Assembly (NCBI GenBank): GCA_963969395.1
Contig: OZ017796.1
Span: 19,408,501-19,472,500, forward strand
Reading direction: 5' to 3'
Length of the DNA stretch: 64,000 nt
Source: Pseudoscleropodium purum
Taxonomy: Eukaryota > Streptophyta > Bryopsida > Hypnales > Brachytheciaceae
The notes beneath the pieces are model-generated. The model did no database searches and was not told where the DNA came from. It worked only from the letters and a program-made list of their open reading frames with translations. Positions 10,645 to 24,199 of the stretch are shown in pieces. Numbering within the stretch: the first letter of the stretch is position 1; each line of letters starts with the position of its first letter. Both the position numbers and the translations under genes were made by a program.

Positions 10645-13600
10645 TTAGCCTATCTCAGTCAAGTGTCGTGGAGTCCATATTTTAAGAGTGAAATCGGCAG
10701 AGCAGGTTGAAAGGATCGGATCTACAGGGTGGAAAACGGCGGCACAAACACGGTCACTATGACCTTCCAACCGTTGCACAAGCTCGGCAGTCCCCTGGAA
10801 AAACCATCAAGCAAAAAGAGCAAGATTTCAGTAAAGCTCAGTGATTGTCAGGGTCAGAAAGGAAGGGGCTTGAATTGGTGAAAATATGAAAGCTGAAAGG
10901 GGAAAATAATTCAAACCTATCCTTCAAATGTAGGCACAATCGTAGTTGCCGAACGACGCTAGTATTGCATGAACACGTTAATCAAAGTAGGACTACTGTG
11001 AAAAGGAACACTCACACTTGGACCACTGACATCGAAGATATATGCAAAATTATCTGCACTTCCCGTTGCCAACAGCAGCGCATCGTGCACACTAGCATCT
11101 TGAAACGGTCTGCAAGAACAGGACCATTAGACGTGCACTACAACTGCAGAAGAACTGTAGATAAAGATGTATAAAAGGACTACCAGAAGCCTATTCAACT
11201 CATTCAGCAGGAATCGTCATTACAAGAGTGGGCACAATTAACAATAAATCAAGAAATGCTTACGAGGTTTCAGGACTTCGAGGTCTGAAATCGCCATTTA
11301 CTGATAACCCATCAATACTCTTGTGCCAACGCCTTCGGACAGCATGTTGATCTGAAGAAGTAAATCATAGTGAAGCGAATAAGAGACAAAACAACAGGAG
11401 TGACTATCAAAAATGCTTCAACACCGGGACATGAACGCAGAATATCCTACAGATGACTTCCTCTACGCTATCTACCACCAAAACTTTAGCGTTGACCACA
11501 AGTAAATGTCTGATTACCAAAGTATACGATGACCAAAAGGGAATATTTGATAACAGTACTGGTTAAAAAATAATCATCCATGATCCAAGTAACACCGTCA
11601 GCGGAGAATGATCTAGTATTCGTGGATAACTTACAGTCATGTCCTTGAAACATAGAGCTCTTGATTGGCCAATTCTTTGTACGGGTGCCATTTATAGCAT
11701 GGACAAGCCTCAAACTTCCAAGCTTTAATGGCGGTTGTTCCGTCACAGAATATCTATCATACACTCTCAGAACTACAATTCCCCCACCCCGCACCCCGAA
11801 AAAACACAGATACCAATTGTCAGGAGCATGAAAAGAAAGATGCAGAAAATTTCGAAATTGAGATGGAGCTCAACATAAACACCGACTTGAGGGTTCTCAT
11901 TATCACCTTCCAACTTCTAAGCTGGGTTTCACGGGATGAAAGCAGTCAAAAAACATTTCACAGATAAACCTGACCAATGAAAACAGTAAGAATGTCCTAT
12001 TACCGTTATCATAGCTGTTGACAGCCAGATGGACGCCCTCTTCGCTGGCAGCTGCACCCAAATGAATTGCAATATAATCACATCGGGTTCAATCAATCCC
12101 TTGCGGCTTTCCCACGGACTCTTCAAAAATCCAAGGTACTGAAAATGGAAATGAATGTGATGAAAAAAAGAAGCAATATATGGTGCATCATAGAATGTAA
12201 GATGCAAATTCGAAGTGAATATTCAATAAGATAAGTTACCATCAGGATTTGCGGAAGACGTGGATAGAGAGGTGATAGGTTTATGGCCGTCTTCATTGTA
12301 CACAGTCTCTACACAGGCCTTAGTCCTTAAATCCCAAAGCTTCATCGCACCATGTGAATCTCCCGAGAGGCAAGTATTGCCACTAGGGCTCATTACAAGG
12401 GCACCTACTTTAGCATCGCCAGTAAGGAGCATTGCCACCCCTCCAGAAGTTTGCAAGCGACGGTCCAGTACAAAAACATGCTTTGATGTACTTCCAGCTA
12501 AAAATATGAAATTATCTGCAGGACAATCAAAGCTTTAAAAATTTATTCGTGTTCGAGAAGAGTAGAAGTATCTCGTAAGAAAATCACAAGCCAGCGGAGT
12601 TACTGTTAAGATTCCAAATTAGAAAGTCCAACCAAAATTCTTAGAATTACTCCCACTCTTAATTGACAAGGCTTGTACGCTTCACCATAGATAGTACATG
12701 AGACCATTATGTTAACTCAGACATAAGTAGAAGGGTGAAAGTGGTAAGACTACTGGCCTGCAGGATTGAAACGGACAGTCTGAATAAACCCTTGCAACTC
12801 GCTGTAAGAATGCACGGCTTTCCCTGCAACTACATCCCAGTCCTTGACACAATGATCGAATCCACCAGAAAGTAAACGAGTTCCATCACTAGACCAGTCA
12901 ACATCTGCAACATTCTGTTGATGCTCCTGGAAGCATTGCACCTATTAAACACACACAAAAACGCACCATGTTAGTAACGAAGATCTGATCATAACGTATC
13001 ATTCACCTAAAAGCAGGTCGCTCAATAAACGTCAAGAATGTTGAGGAATTTCAGCATTCAGGTCTCTGTGAACCAATCTTGAACATTTGGATGTAGGTTT
13101 GAACTAAAAATGCATTCAAAACTAGGTAACATTCATGTATGCATGCGAAAGGGAAAGCGCAAGCAGTAGGAACATGCACTCTTGAATCTTTAAGAGAAAC
13201 TCGCTGAATAAAAGAGATTAAGGTTGAAAGAAACAATTGCAAACCTCACGCTGTGTTTGCACATCCCATATTCGAACACTTTGGTCAAAAGAGCCTGAAG
13301 CGAGGAGATTGCTCGCTTTAGCAAACTGTGCAGCATATACTGGTCCTTTGTGACCCTGTCCAGACGTAACATAGCTCAGATGCTCTCTTCATTTGATATA
13401 ACACCCAATGTCCACAACTGCACGAATAGCTACATCTACAAAAATGTCTATACTAGCTTTCCTCAAACGAACATTTCGTCCCGTTAGGTGAAATACCTTC
13501 AAATCACAAGCAAGATAAAATTGTCGAGCATCTGCTTTTCGTTTGCTTTTGGGTACAGCGACACCTGAAGGTGGCACATTAGGCATCAGTCTAAATTGAG

Positions 13601-14309
13601 AATTCAAGACAGCGACTCTCAGCTCTTTACCCAGCATGCCTTGCAATATTGGAAAAGACAAAGAGATAAAAAGATAGCAATACATAACGTGCCCACGCAA
13701 ATACATAAAAACCTACATTAAACTATGTATCGTATAGCAGCACTGACCTTACACAAAAACCATCATAATATTACAAGATATTTCTCGAAACATACTTGGG
13801 ATTCCCACTTTTTGAGGGACGATGTCAGGCAGATCAGCAGTTTCTAAGGACTCCGGACCGGCGCTCTCCGGAGTAATAATGCTGTTGATGTCAAAAGGCT
13901 TCCCGGTGCGACCCAAATGCTCTATGCACGCACTATGTCTGCTACGTCAAAAAACACGTAAGCCCAATGAGAACCGCAAGAAACTTAAGAATCACCATAC
14001 ATATGGCACAATATGTAGGAGGTCATTCCAGAACACTATATTCAAAGCAGTAAAAAGAATTCAATGGAACAATTCAAACATGCAGAACTGCAAATCTTAG
14101 CACCACCACCATAGGGTCTGGAATGCGCACCTGACACTAAGATCGTATACAGCTTTCTTGAGACCCCGATTCTCCTTTTCTAGCTGGTCAAGGCGCTGCC
14201 GCAGCTGCTTGTTTTCCTTCAATACCAGATCCAGGTTGCTTTTGTAGTAGGCTTCCGATCCTGAAGTTTTGACACTCGACAGAGACAGGCGAGATGATGG
14301 GGCCGCCAT
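10645..14309 (-). CDS. WD40-repeat protein with N-terminal coiled coil (WDR13-like layout), 11 coding exons
   Basis: Spliced model, read from minus strand: exons 14309-14131, 13941-13796, 13639-13497, 13355-13245, 12941-12758, 12515-12240, 12138-12004, 11772-11635, 11351-11264, 11109-11016, 10794-10645; 1644 nt, 547 residues, phases agree at every junction. ATG at 14309 opens MAAPSSRLSLSS. Residues about 26-57 form a leucine-heptad coiled coil (KENKQLRQRLDQLEKENRGL). WD repeats are seen at about 157-188 (SFDQSVRIWDV), 198-232, 244-272, 290-317 (GAMKLWDL), 481-494 (SADNFAYIFDV) and 508-539 (SADFTLKIWT). WD40 propellers are protein-interaction scaffolds. The order of blocks, including the non-canonical middle repeats, recalls animal WDR13, but that is recall, not an alignment; no catalytic role is visible. 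Oddities: intron 5 has a GC donor, intron 1 a tandem NAG acceptor, and codon 363 in exon 7 is TGA. The TGA means either a broken gene, an allele, or a base error. Confidence 0.75.
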
Positions 14310-15387
14310 GGTCCTCGTCGTTTTTAGAATACAACAATACTCCGCTTCGTTTTACCCGGTGTCCCACACAAAATTCCTCGGACATTCCAATGAAGAGGAA
14401 CATCTAACTAGGCAAGTTGAATTGCCACAACGTATCAGTCTTTTGAACGATACCTGACAGAAGTTGCAGATCCAGAAACCCTAGTTCTCAGAATTCCGTG
14501 CTTGGACACTTCAGTGCATACAATTTTGCATTTTATGACCTAATCAATCACTTGACCTCGATGGTCACGATAGTCCAATCAAAATAGAACACTCCTGCTA
14601 GTGCAGCTATCATAGAGTCTTCCAGGTCAATGAATCGAAGTGAAAAGGAAACTTGCTATTACACGACATCGAAAACTTGAAAGTGCTGATACAACCTTGG
14701 CACGGAAACCTTCATCCTGGAAACATCCACAAAACCTTGTCATCCACCCGCAAAGCAAAACCCAAAGCTATGGCACCAATGCAGGTATCAAAGCTTGCAA
14801 TCAACATTGCGATGAGCATGAGCAAGCTAACCCTAAGATTCCGGACTTGAAAATTGGACTTAGAACAGCTGATTGCCATCGGCCGTGACTAACACAAACC
14901 AAATCTGTTCTGCTCTCTATCAAAAATCTTCTTTCACGCAGAAGCAAGATCCCGCCCACGCCCTTAGGCCCAGCATCCAGCTGAATTCCATAACCCCTAA
15001 AGAACAAACCTAGCTGTATGAGTATGTAAAGTCACAAACATGATCAATTCCGCAACCTCACATCCCACCCAGCTCCCAAACAAACAATCCATCCCCCAAA
15101 TCGACCTCGACCTCCCGTAACGCATCCCCCCCGGTGGCCAAACACAAATTCACGAAAACCCCATGTCGGAAGGTGCTTCAGAAATTCCACAAGCGGATCT
15201 CAGTTGCAAGAAAAGACCCTCGGTTTCCTGTACCCCAATCTCCGGCTCGCCTACGAGCATACTGCAGAGGGACTCGTTTTCGATGCTTTACCTCTCAATT
15301 GGAGGTAAAGCTCCACAGAGGAATCGGCAACTGAGAAAAGACAATTGCGGCAAGATGAAGGATGGCGAAAGGGGCAGAAACACTTAC
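14310..15387. other. intergenic or 5' intron region upstream of the WD40 start codon
   Basis: Moderately GC-rich, with several short open frames (60-90 codons) on both strands and no domain. If the leader exon at 15388-15520 belongs to the WD40 transcript, most of this is its first intron plus the end of the 5' leader. Confidence 0.35.
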
Positions 15388-15520
15388 CAAGGAGGAATCC
15401 GGAGCAGGGACGGCAGAGAGCAGTAGAGAGCGACATCGGTAGCGGAACAGTGCAGATTCATGTTGATGTGGGTTGAAGATTCTCGAGATGCACTCGCCGT
15501 CCTTCCCCGGGTCCTGTATC
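15388..15520 (-). promoter_or_regulatory. possible 5' leader exon and promoter of the WD40 gene
   Basis: Reading the minus strand, a GC-richer stretch ends in a strong splice donor (TTG|GTAAGTG at 15388/15387). Just upstream lies a weak TATA-like string (TTATAG near 15533-15528). An ATG at 15461 opens a 25-codon frame that crosses into the intron and resembles nothing I know, so I read this as a non-coding first exon spliced to the WD40 transcript about 1 kb downstream, not as a separate gene. Inference only; a cDNA would settle it. Confidence 0.3.
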
Positions 15521-15599
15521 CACCCCGCTATAAGAGCATCGCCAGCGGCACGCCAAACAAGTCCAACCGAGTGTTTTATGGTTGAAAAGTATGCACCGT

Positions 15600-18240
15600 A
15601 AGTACTGTAGCTTCCTTGCAGCTTGGGCAGGTTCTGCCTAATAATTAATTGGATAGTTTTAAAATATAATTAAATAAAGTTAGGTATTTATCCAAGTTGT
15701 TCTTACAATTTTTGGATGGTTGTTGCTACTTTCATTTAATGCAACCATATTTATCTACACTTTTGTTTTGACTTCCAAATACTAAACTTTTTATCTTGTG
15801 TATTATGGTTTTGCTGAAAATCAAAGTTTATTGCGTATAAGAAATATATTTATTTGTGAGAGATTGTAGTTTAGAATGGTCAAAATGACAAGGCAAAAAA
15901 CTATACAATGTATGTTTATAGTTATTGACAAAGAAGAGATGCAAGATTGTGTGGAGCAAGTTGAATTTCTGTACATTAGGCAATCCTTTAATGTATATCT
16001 TTTGTTTAGGACAAAATGGGTTAGTGACTTTTCAAAAATTTAGGCACCCTTCTAGTTGTTGTTTTTTTGACCAAGTTGCTAGGGAGCTACAATAATAAAT
16101 GTTTGATCTTGCTAAAATATTATTTTTTGACACAACAAAAATTACAATTTTGCTTGGGATAATTGAACTATTAAAACCCAAGGAGATCACTTAGTGTATC
16201 TATAACAAACTAAGGGTTTAGGGTTTAGGGTTTAGGGTTTAAGGTTTATTGCCTTCCTTAATGTGGTGGGAGAAACCTTTACATACATCTTTTCTCTAAT
16301 TGCAATAAGTGGCAAACATCAATTCTTAGATAGAATATGGCTAAGCACCCTCTTGTCATGCACATTGAGCCTTGGAGGCATATCACTTGACTTCAATGAT
16401 TGTATAGTTCCATGTTCTTGAAAATTCTTCCAAATAATAAACACCATAGACTATGTCATTCTTAGTTCTAGTGCAATACGATGTGTTGACATGCCAATAG
16501 TACGCATACCAACAATCATCCCCCTCTCATCCTCACTCCATATTCTACTATTCATAATTCTAAAACCCAAAAACAACACTAGTGAAGTCAAAATCAAAAC
16601 ACCTCTTCTTTCAAAAACCTTTTAGAAGTAAATATACTTTTGCACTACTCTTGCAATTAGGAAGATGTCCAATCTAATTAATGTGAACAAGTCAAGAGCA
16701 TGTGAATTCAATCAAAAACATCTAAACTCAATATCATGACCATACCATTTGAATTAATCAAAACAACATCACCATACCATCTTAATTCATCAACACAGCA
16801 TGACCACAAGATCATATCATCACATGAAGCTATCCAAGACCATTTGAATTGAAAACTAGAACATCAACACTTACAAATTTGAGTGAATTCTTTTCTTCCA
16901 ATTTATGTTATGCCCACAAAAATCCTAAAGAAGCAATGAATCCTTTCTATTCTACTATTTGTGCAAAGTTGCAAGTTCTAGAAATAAACCACTAGAATTG
17001 CAACTACTCACCAAAAACACTCACACAATGTATCCACAAGCTACCACATTGCTTGAACAAAGTATATTTTTCAATGAAAGGTTGTTAGAGATCCATATAT
17101 GAAGCTCAAACTTATAAAAAATTTGAAGTGTGTTGGCTCAAAAAGGATGAATGTTGTCTTTATGGTGTAGGAGCTACAAACACAACTTGGAGTGCAATTA
17201 ATGAAAACTAATTTTTTTAAACACATGGCTCAAATTTGCATACTAATGACATCTAGAATGTAGTTAACTTGTTTCAAACAAACATGTGGCAATTTCATGA
17301 AGTTTGGAGTTGTGAATAGGGAGATATGATTTTTCAAAGTTGCACTTTTTTTTCACTAGCACTTGGAGTTCGAAAATTTGAACATAAACTTGTTTTCTAT
17401 ACTGTACATGACAATGGAGCCAAGATTGTTTTTTACATTTACTCCATGGATACTAAGTTGGAGTGAAGTCTTTGATGAAAGCCTATCACTTTAAATTATT
17501 ACTTTAAATTATTTCTAAATTGGATGAAAATTAAGTAGTTGCATAAGACTAATGCAAGGAACTCTTCTAATATGGTGTAGGCTATAGAGGGTTTTGCTTT
17601 GAAAAAACATTAAGTTTCTAGTTGCAACCAGAATTGACTTGAGATATGAGAGAAATCCATACTTACATTGTCATATATATCATATACATGAGTATATCAC
17701 TTTGTATAATATATGTACAAATGGCCAAATATCAATATATATACAATACATAGAAGTCAAAATATATTCATATTTGCATATACTACATATAAGGATTCTA
17801 TAATTTATATACAATATCATATAAACAAATAAGAGCATTGTAAATGTAGTCAACTCTGAAATGAACTCCATTCCTACAACTAAATCCCAATTCAATTGTA
17901 CCATAACTTTTCAAAAAGCTAATACAATTGTAAGTAATCAAGCCAAAATTTAAAGTCAAAATTCTTATTGATTAACTTCTAAATCAAGATTCCTAAATTT
18001 GGCAACAATTCTACATCCCTTAACTTCCAAATCATAGTATTTGTTTCTCAACTCCAAACTAAGAGTTCAATCATTTTAATGAAACCTAACAACTTAATAC
18101 ATATTCACATCAAATCAAAAATTTAAACACATTCTAATTAAGCTTTTTATAAGCAATTGAAATCTCTACCTTTAAATTCTATAGTAGTTGATTTTCTTTT
18201 ACTCTATCAAGTATAACTTACATATACTAACTCCAAAGAA
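15600..18240. other. AT-rich intergenic desert
   Basis: Apart from the telomere-type run at 16.2 kb I see no gene or clear repeat boundary. Confidence 0.5.
16214..16241 (+). repeat. interstitial plant-type telomere repeat, four units
   Basis: Four perfect GGGTTTA units, followed by one degenerate unit. A degenerate run on the other strand lies at about 4930-4965 (CCTAAACCCTAACTC). Confidence 0.8.
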
Positions 18241-18247
18241 GTCAAGT

Positions 18248-18533
18248 CATTAGAAGATTTTTGAGGGCTTTGAGAGCCTATTTTGGACCTATTTCCCTAC
18301 AACTATTCCTTGTAGTGAAGGGAATGGCCAATTGTCAGAAAATTATTTTTTTCAAAAAAAAATTCTGAAAATTCTTTAAATGCAAAAAATAATTGAAAAA
18401 AATAATAATTTTTATTTTTGCAAAATGACATGGCTTGGTCTTGGCTACATCAAACTATATGGCTAGTTGTGTTCGTAGCCTTTTCAAGGCATTGGAACCC
18501 TAGGCTTCCAATGCCCTCAAAAATCTTCTAATG
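18248..18533. mobile_element. MITE with perfect 21-bp terminal inverted repeats
   Basis: Starts CATTAGAAGATTTTTGAGGG and the final 21 bases are the exact complement of the first 21. 286 bases, no coding content. I could not define a target duplication. A relative is at 27272. Confidence 0.65.
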
Positions 18534-20489
18534 CATATTTTCTTGAAATTACAACCAAAAAAAAATCTACTTATAATTTCATTATAATACAAGTCTTATA
18601 AACTTTTGTTGCTCTTTAGACAGTTGGTTCATATACACACTATGAGAGAGAGAGAAAAGAAGACCGTCCTTTATTCTACCTTCCTTATTCCCTAACTACC
18701 TTATCAACCATATATAGTCAATTTGAAATTTGAAGCTCATTTTGGGATGGGGAGTTAAATTTGTATGACTATTTAAAAAAATTGGGGGACAATTTTTAGG
18801 ATTAACTATTGAAAACTTTCATTTTTCAATGAAAAAGTTCAACATTTGATTTTTGAGAGGTCCTTAAAGTCATGCATGTCCATTAGTGGTAGAGTAAAGC
18901 TTGCTAATTTTACTTCATTTTTCCAACTTTGCCAATTTTACTTGATTTGAGATCTAAAACCTTATACTTATCCATTTTATTTTAAAAAGGTCCCAATGGA
19001 AAGAGCTTAGTGTTTTCATGATTTTCAACATTGAAAATTTAAACATGCAACTGTTGATTTGGAGTTATTTGCAATTTATACTTAAAAAATAAATTGCATT
19101 TTAACAATTACAAGGTGGATTGTGTAGTGAATTTGATAGGTTTTCATGTGAAATTAAGTTTTTTGAAAGTGCATTTTAGTGTGCTAATTCAATTTATAAT
19201 TGTTCATATCACCTAACTCACCTCCAATTCCAAAATAAATTTATGTGCAAATTTTTAAAACATTGTGGGGAGGGACAATATACTAAAATTAGAAAATGTA
19301 TATTTCTTTTGTTATAATCTCACAATTCTTATACAATTTTCTACTTAGAATTGGTGGACAAATTAATAAGCAAGCTCTTTAAACATCTATACAGTTAGAT
19401 TTTGAAAAAAATAAAATTTGCTTCATTAAATTTAACTATAAGCCCATGTTCTTTTTTATAGTCAAAACCCATTTGAAAAGGTTTGGGCATTTAGGAGTTA
19501 ACTACCTAGCCTAGGAGATTTCAACTCATACTCCACTATAATAACTACTTTTCATCCATTGGCTATTATTTTCTCCTTCATAATTCTACACCATATCCCA
19601 TAAATCTACAAACCTTCTAAGGTTAGCAAAAAGGTAAAACAAGATTCACTTACATTTCAACAACTTAACCAAATTCAAGTGAAACATGAAATTTTCTTAG
19701 AAAAAGAAAAAAATAAGAAGATGGGATCCATCAAAATTCATTGAATGGAGGCAATAAAAGCCTTAAGAAAGTATGAATAGTAGCAAACTTGGTTGGTTGA
19801 TTAAGAGTTGCCACCCCAATTGGTCTAGACTTGAGCCCACTCTATAAATCCAGTGACATGGACAATTCATGGCTTAGCACTACTGAAAAGTATAAAAACA
19901 TATTATACAACCATCTAATTATCTACCCTCCTTAACCCTTGACCACTGTAGTGCCTCAAATATAGCCTTCTAAAATTAAAAGATCTCCTTGTTTGACTAT
20001 CATAATTTTTTCAACAATACAATATCCCTTCTCTATAGCTATGAATACATCTCTACTACCAATTGGTACACATGGTCAATTTATGTGGATTTCTTTTTAG
20101 AGGATAGTTTGGTTGGAATGAATTGAAATGGGTTTGGATTTTAGCAAGTGTGTGCTGAGCACTCAAGGGTTAAGCTATGGTAAAATACCAAACAGTCAAG
20201 ATAAGTTAACAAGCTTCATTATTAATCTAAAAAATGGATCTCAATTAATGAGATACAACACTATAGAGGTCAAAGATAAAGGCCTTCTTGCTCCTCCAAA
20301 TTCTCATAGATGTATGGGCTTTTGCTGGTGACATTGTTTTTAATTGCATGGTGTTCACCAATCACTTATTGTTCCTCCTTCTAGTTTTGGATGTCTTTAC
20401 AATACAATTTTTTTGTTGTTTATTTACATTTGTCTTTAATTTCTAATTTTATTTATGGGCTAATATCCATTTCTATTGTAAGGTAGTAT

Positions 20490-20960
20490 AACATGTCTTT
20501 GCTATGGAAGACAATGCCATCACTTTTAAAGCAATCTTGAAGCCTTTTCTAAATCTTAATGTGGTGAAGCAATCAAAAAAGACTAAGGTAGATATTGTGA
20601 AACTTAGGGAGGCATCTAATGACTAAATGTTGGAATGTCCCTAAACATGTTCTTCCGAACCAATTCTATAAGTAGGTCTTTTCATAACTTTATTTAAGTT
20701 TGGACTCTTTATTTATTAGTCTTTTTTTGAAGATTCTAAGACACATAGACTATTGTGGATCTTACATAGGCATAGGAAAAACAACTATGAGGTCAAGCAT
20801 ATTACAGCCTATATTATTTTTGAACTCAAAGAAACTTTTTTGTTTGTCTATCTATCTAGAATTGATGGTCATTGCCTCCCATGCAAATGTAGCAAAGCCA
20901 AACATTTGCAAAACATAACTAATTTGTCATCCTATAGTTCTTCAATATCTTGATGTTTTT
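20490..20960 (+). other. possible decayed coding fragments, unidentified
   Basis: Short frames in the same strand read AMEDNAITFKAILKPFLNL near 20500 and, at 20753-20953, YEVKHITAYIIFELKETFLF followed by a Cys-containing segment. Codon texture is more protein-like than the flanks, but I do not recognise a family and no start or splice model is supported. Confidence 0.25.
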
Positions 20961-22538
20961 GTTGTTGATAAAAGTTCATCAATCAATTCATTTTAGCTTA
21001 GTATCATGTTGCAAATGTAGATGTTATATAAAAATATGTATATTTACATTATTTAGATGGATTTAAATATTTATAACATAGTAAAAGAAATGACGTCATT
21101 TAAAGTGACTTCAAGGTGATGCATTCTCTCTACCATTATAGGCAACTATAAAGAGAAAGATTTACTTGAGAATTTCATTATATTTTATATTATTTTTCTT
21201 TATTTTTCATTTAGATTATATTATGTCAAATTTGAGGGGAGATTTTATTCTCAAGATGAAGAATCCCAACCAGAGTGTAAGCTTAAATTTTTTTATTGCA
21301 ATTGCCGAATCAACCTCAACTTCCACTAAGTTTTTCATTGCCGTATCGACAACCATAAGATGAAGTCGGGTCTTTTCAACCACCAAAATAACCTTGTATA
21401 AAGAAACAATGGCATGGGAATTTTGAACATGATACTCAAATATCAATAATTTTGTATAAGATAGATGTGTTGAGCTTGGGAGCTGTGAAGTTACATTTGA
21501 AGGATGTTTTGAAGGTTTTAATGACAATTAATATATTTCATAGTTAGATCTATTGAGGGATGTTGTAATCATCAATGATGGTTAAAAGAATCAATCAACC
21601 CTTTAACTAATTTGAACCATGATAATTATGTTACTACTATTGTCAAACGCATCATCAAGTTCTTTCAAATGAAGTGATATTTTGATTGGAATTCTATTTC
21701 TTTACGTCTATTAGACATATGTTAGTTTTTAATCTGTCATTCCATATTTGAAGTATTTTTTTAAAATAATTTTGTATTTGTGAAGTAGTACAAGGGAAAT
21801 ATTCAAATAATTTACCTTCTAATTACTTTAAATTGATTTATCTTTTAGCTTAAAGTTTGAAATTGATCTTATGGTTAAAACAAATGAACTTTGATTGATA
21901 TAAGAGTCACTTGGTCAAGGTGTAGGTCGAAATTCACTTGATTTATGTGGTTTAGGGAGAAGATAAGGTGGAGACAGAAGGGAGCAGTATTCATCATCTC
22001 TCTTGTTGTTGCTTGTAAGGGTCAAAAGTTTAAGAGGTCCTAGTGTATTGTATTTTGAGAATTTTGAAATTAAATTAAATTTTTTTTTATTATAGTATTA
22101 TGATTGCAAATTGATCTCATTTATTAAATTTGAAGTTGTTTATCAAGAGTTGTGCTAGTTTGAGTGAAAGAGGTCTACTACCTTTTATGTAAAAAGACAA
22201 AGATTTCAACCAACCATAAAAGATGGACAAATCTTTAATTTGCAACAAAATTTTAAAGAAGCATAAAAAATTATGTTGGCTTTTTATAAAGTTATCATTC
22301 ATTCTATTTAGAATTTGTATAAGTGAGTTGTAAGTAACAAAGTGAAGAAGGGTCTATTAACCCTGTTTTCTAAAAGCTGAAACTTTTGATGACTATAGAA
22401 GTTGAAATTTATAAGTGAAGTAGAAAATTGTACTAGTTCTTCAAAAAGCCATCATTCATTTCATTTGAACTCTAGATGAAATGACAACACCAATTTAAAA
22501 TTCAAGAATGAAGTAGAAGTAGAAGTTTGGGTGGGAGG

Positions 22539-22685
22539 GTTGGAATTTAGAATGGAAAGGTTGGAGTTTAGAGTGGGAAGGTTGGAGTTCGGAGTAGGAG
22601 GGTTGGAATTTGGAATCGAAGAGTTCGAATTTGGAGTCGAAAAAATAAAATTTAAAGTTGAAGAGTTAGAGTCAAAGAATTAGAG
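22539..22685 (+). repeat. 21-bp minisatellite, about six or seven units
   Basis: Units start GTTGGAATTTAGAATGGAA and keep an exact 21-base period while drifting; the last two units are more degenerate. The period is a multiple of three, but stops occur in the frames I read, so I do not call it coding. Confidence 0.75.
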
Positions 22686-24199
22686 ATTTATATGTTATGA
22701 CTTGTAGCTTGTATTTTCTTGTAAACTTGTTATTGTGGGTGGCATGGGTAAAACCATTGCTTAGCCTTTTTGTATTGTAGATACAACAAAATGAGGTTTA
22801 TTTTCCACAAGGTTGTACTTTTTTGTTGTTCCCATTAGTAAAGTACGATTGCTAGTCACTATGGATTTGAAGTTTAGGATCAATCCCTTGAACAATTTAG
22901 CTTGTGGTCTAGCCATCCCGTTTTACACATTTGAAGCCTGTGGTTTTTTAATTCTACCTTGGCTCATGAACCAACCTAGAGCCACACAAGATAGGTCAAC
23001 AAGAAGTAGATCCGAATTGATGTAAAAGATTCGATGATTGAATTTAAAGATTCGACACAACTATTATTTTATTTAGTTTGTAAACCATTTTAATTCAATT
23101 GCTGGATTTTTATTGACGAGCTCACTCATATTGATATTCTTAATTATATTGTGGGTTGTTAGTAGGGTCAATTTGCATGTGACGAGCTTCAATGTTTTTA
23201 TTATTTTACGACTTCTCTCATTTGTGAGCCATTTTTGGTTGCAATTAAAGTCCCCATAATTTCTCGGGGCAAATGCTCTCTACACAACAACAGATGGAAC
23301 CTAAAATCAAAATCTACAACTTTTGTTCATATATCAATTCCAAAATATTCTTCCAAATAGCACTTTGTAACGATTTTTTCTAAATTATCAATTTTAGAAA
23401 AAAAATCTAATCGTCTTGGGATTAATCACCAAGTTTAATTATATGTTAATTGAAAACCAAGCCATTTTGAAGATTAAAAAATGAAGAGATAAACACTATT
23501 TCCTTCTTATTGTTTTTTGTTCTAGGTTTCTAATTTCATAGTGATAGAGTCTCTTGTAGCATTGCTTCCTTTTTAAAAGTTTCTTGATTCTTGTGTCTAA
23601 CATGCACACAAATTTCTTCACATCCTTTAAAGCTATGCAATCTAGGAAATTTTGGACACAACCTTAATCATATTAGATTACAACTAAAAAGTAGTCATAT
23701 GTTGTACCTAATGACCAAGGCCAACAAAAAATATTTCTAAAAGAAATGCTATTTTTTGGATAAAATTTTAAATACATATATTAAAAAAAATTTGTAGTAT
23801 ATTTTGAAATGTTTGTTTCTTGTAATCTGAGTTTTCGCTATCCTCACAAAACACCTAAAATTAAATATAGGGGTTCTAAAATCTAAGGGAATGATTAAAT
23901 AGTCTAATGTATTAGTAGCTAAAGTCACTTGTATCTTATAGAAAAATGGAAAATACACTTATATAACTTATCGGCAATTTATCACTATCCTATCAATTCT
24001 TTATGTACAATTGATCATATATACATACATGCAAGATCTTCCTTACACATACAACATCAATACTCTACTAATCCGATCAACTTGCCCAATTATAATTGCA
24101 TTACAAATTAAACTATATAAAAACAATTTGACATTTAGATAGTAGAATTCAAATACAACTTGTTATTATACAATTCAAAGACATGGAAACTCCTCTAAA

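Noticed and set aside
12004..12138. Frameshift in exon 7 instead of an in-frame stop
   Set aside because: Both ends of exon 7 are in the same frame with the neighbouring exons, so a shift would need to be compensated; the single TGA is the simpler reading.
15388..15461. Separate small gene starting at the ATG at 15461
   Set aside because: Only 25 codons before a splice donor, no domain and no convincing next exon; better read as leader of the WD40 transcript.
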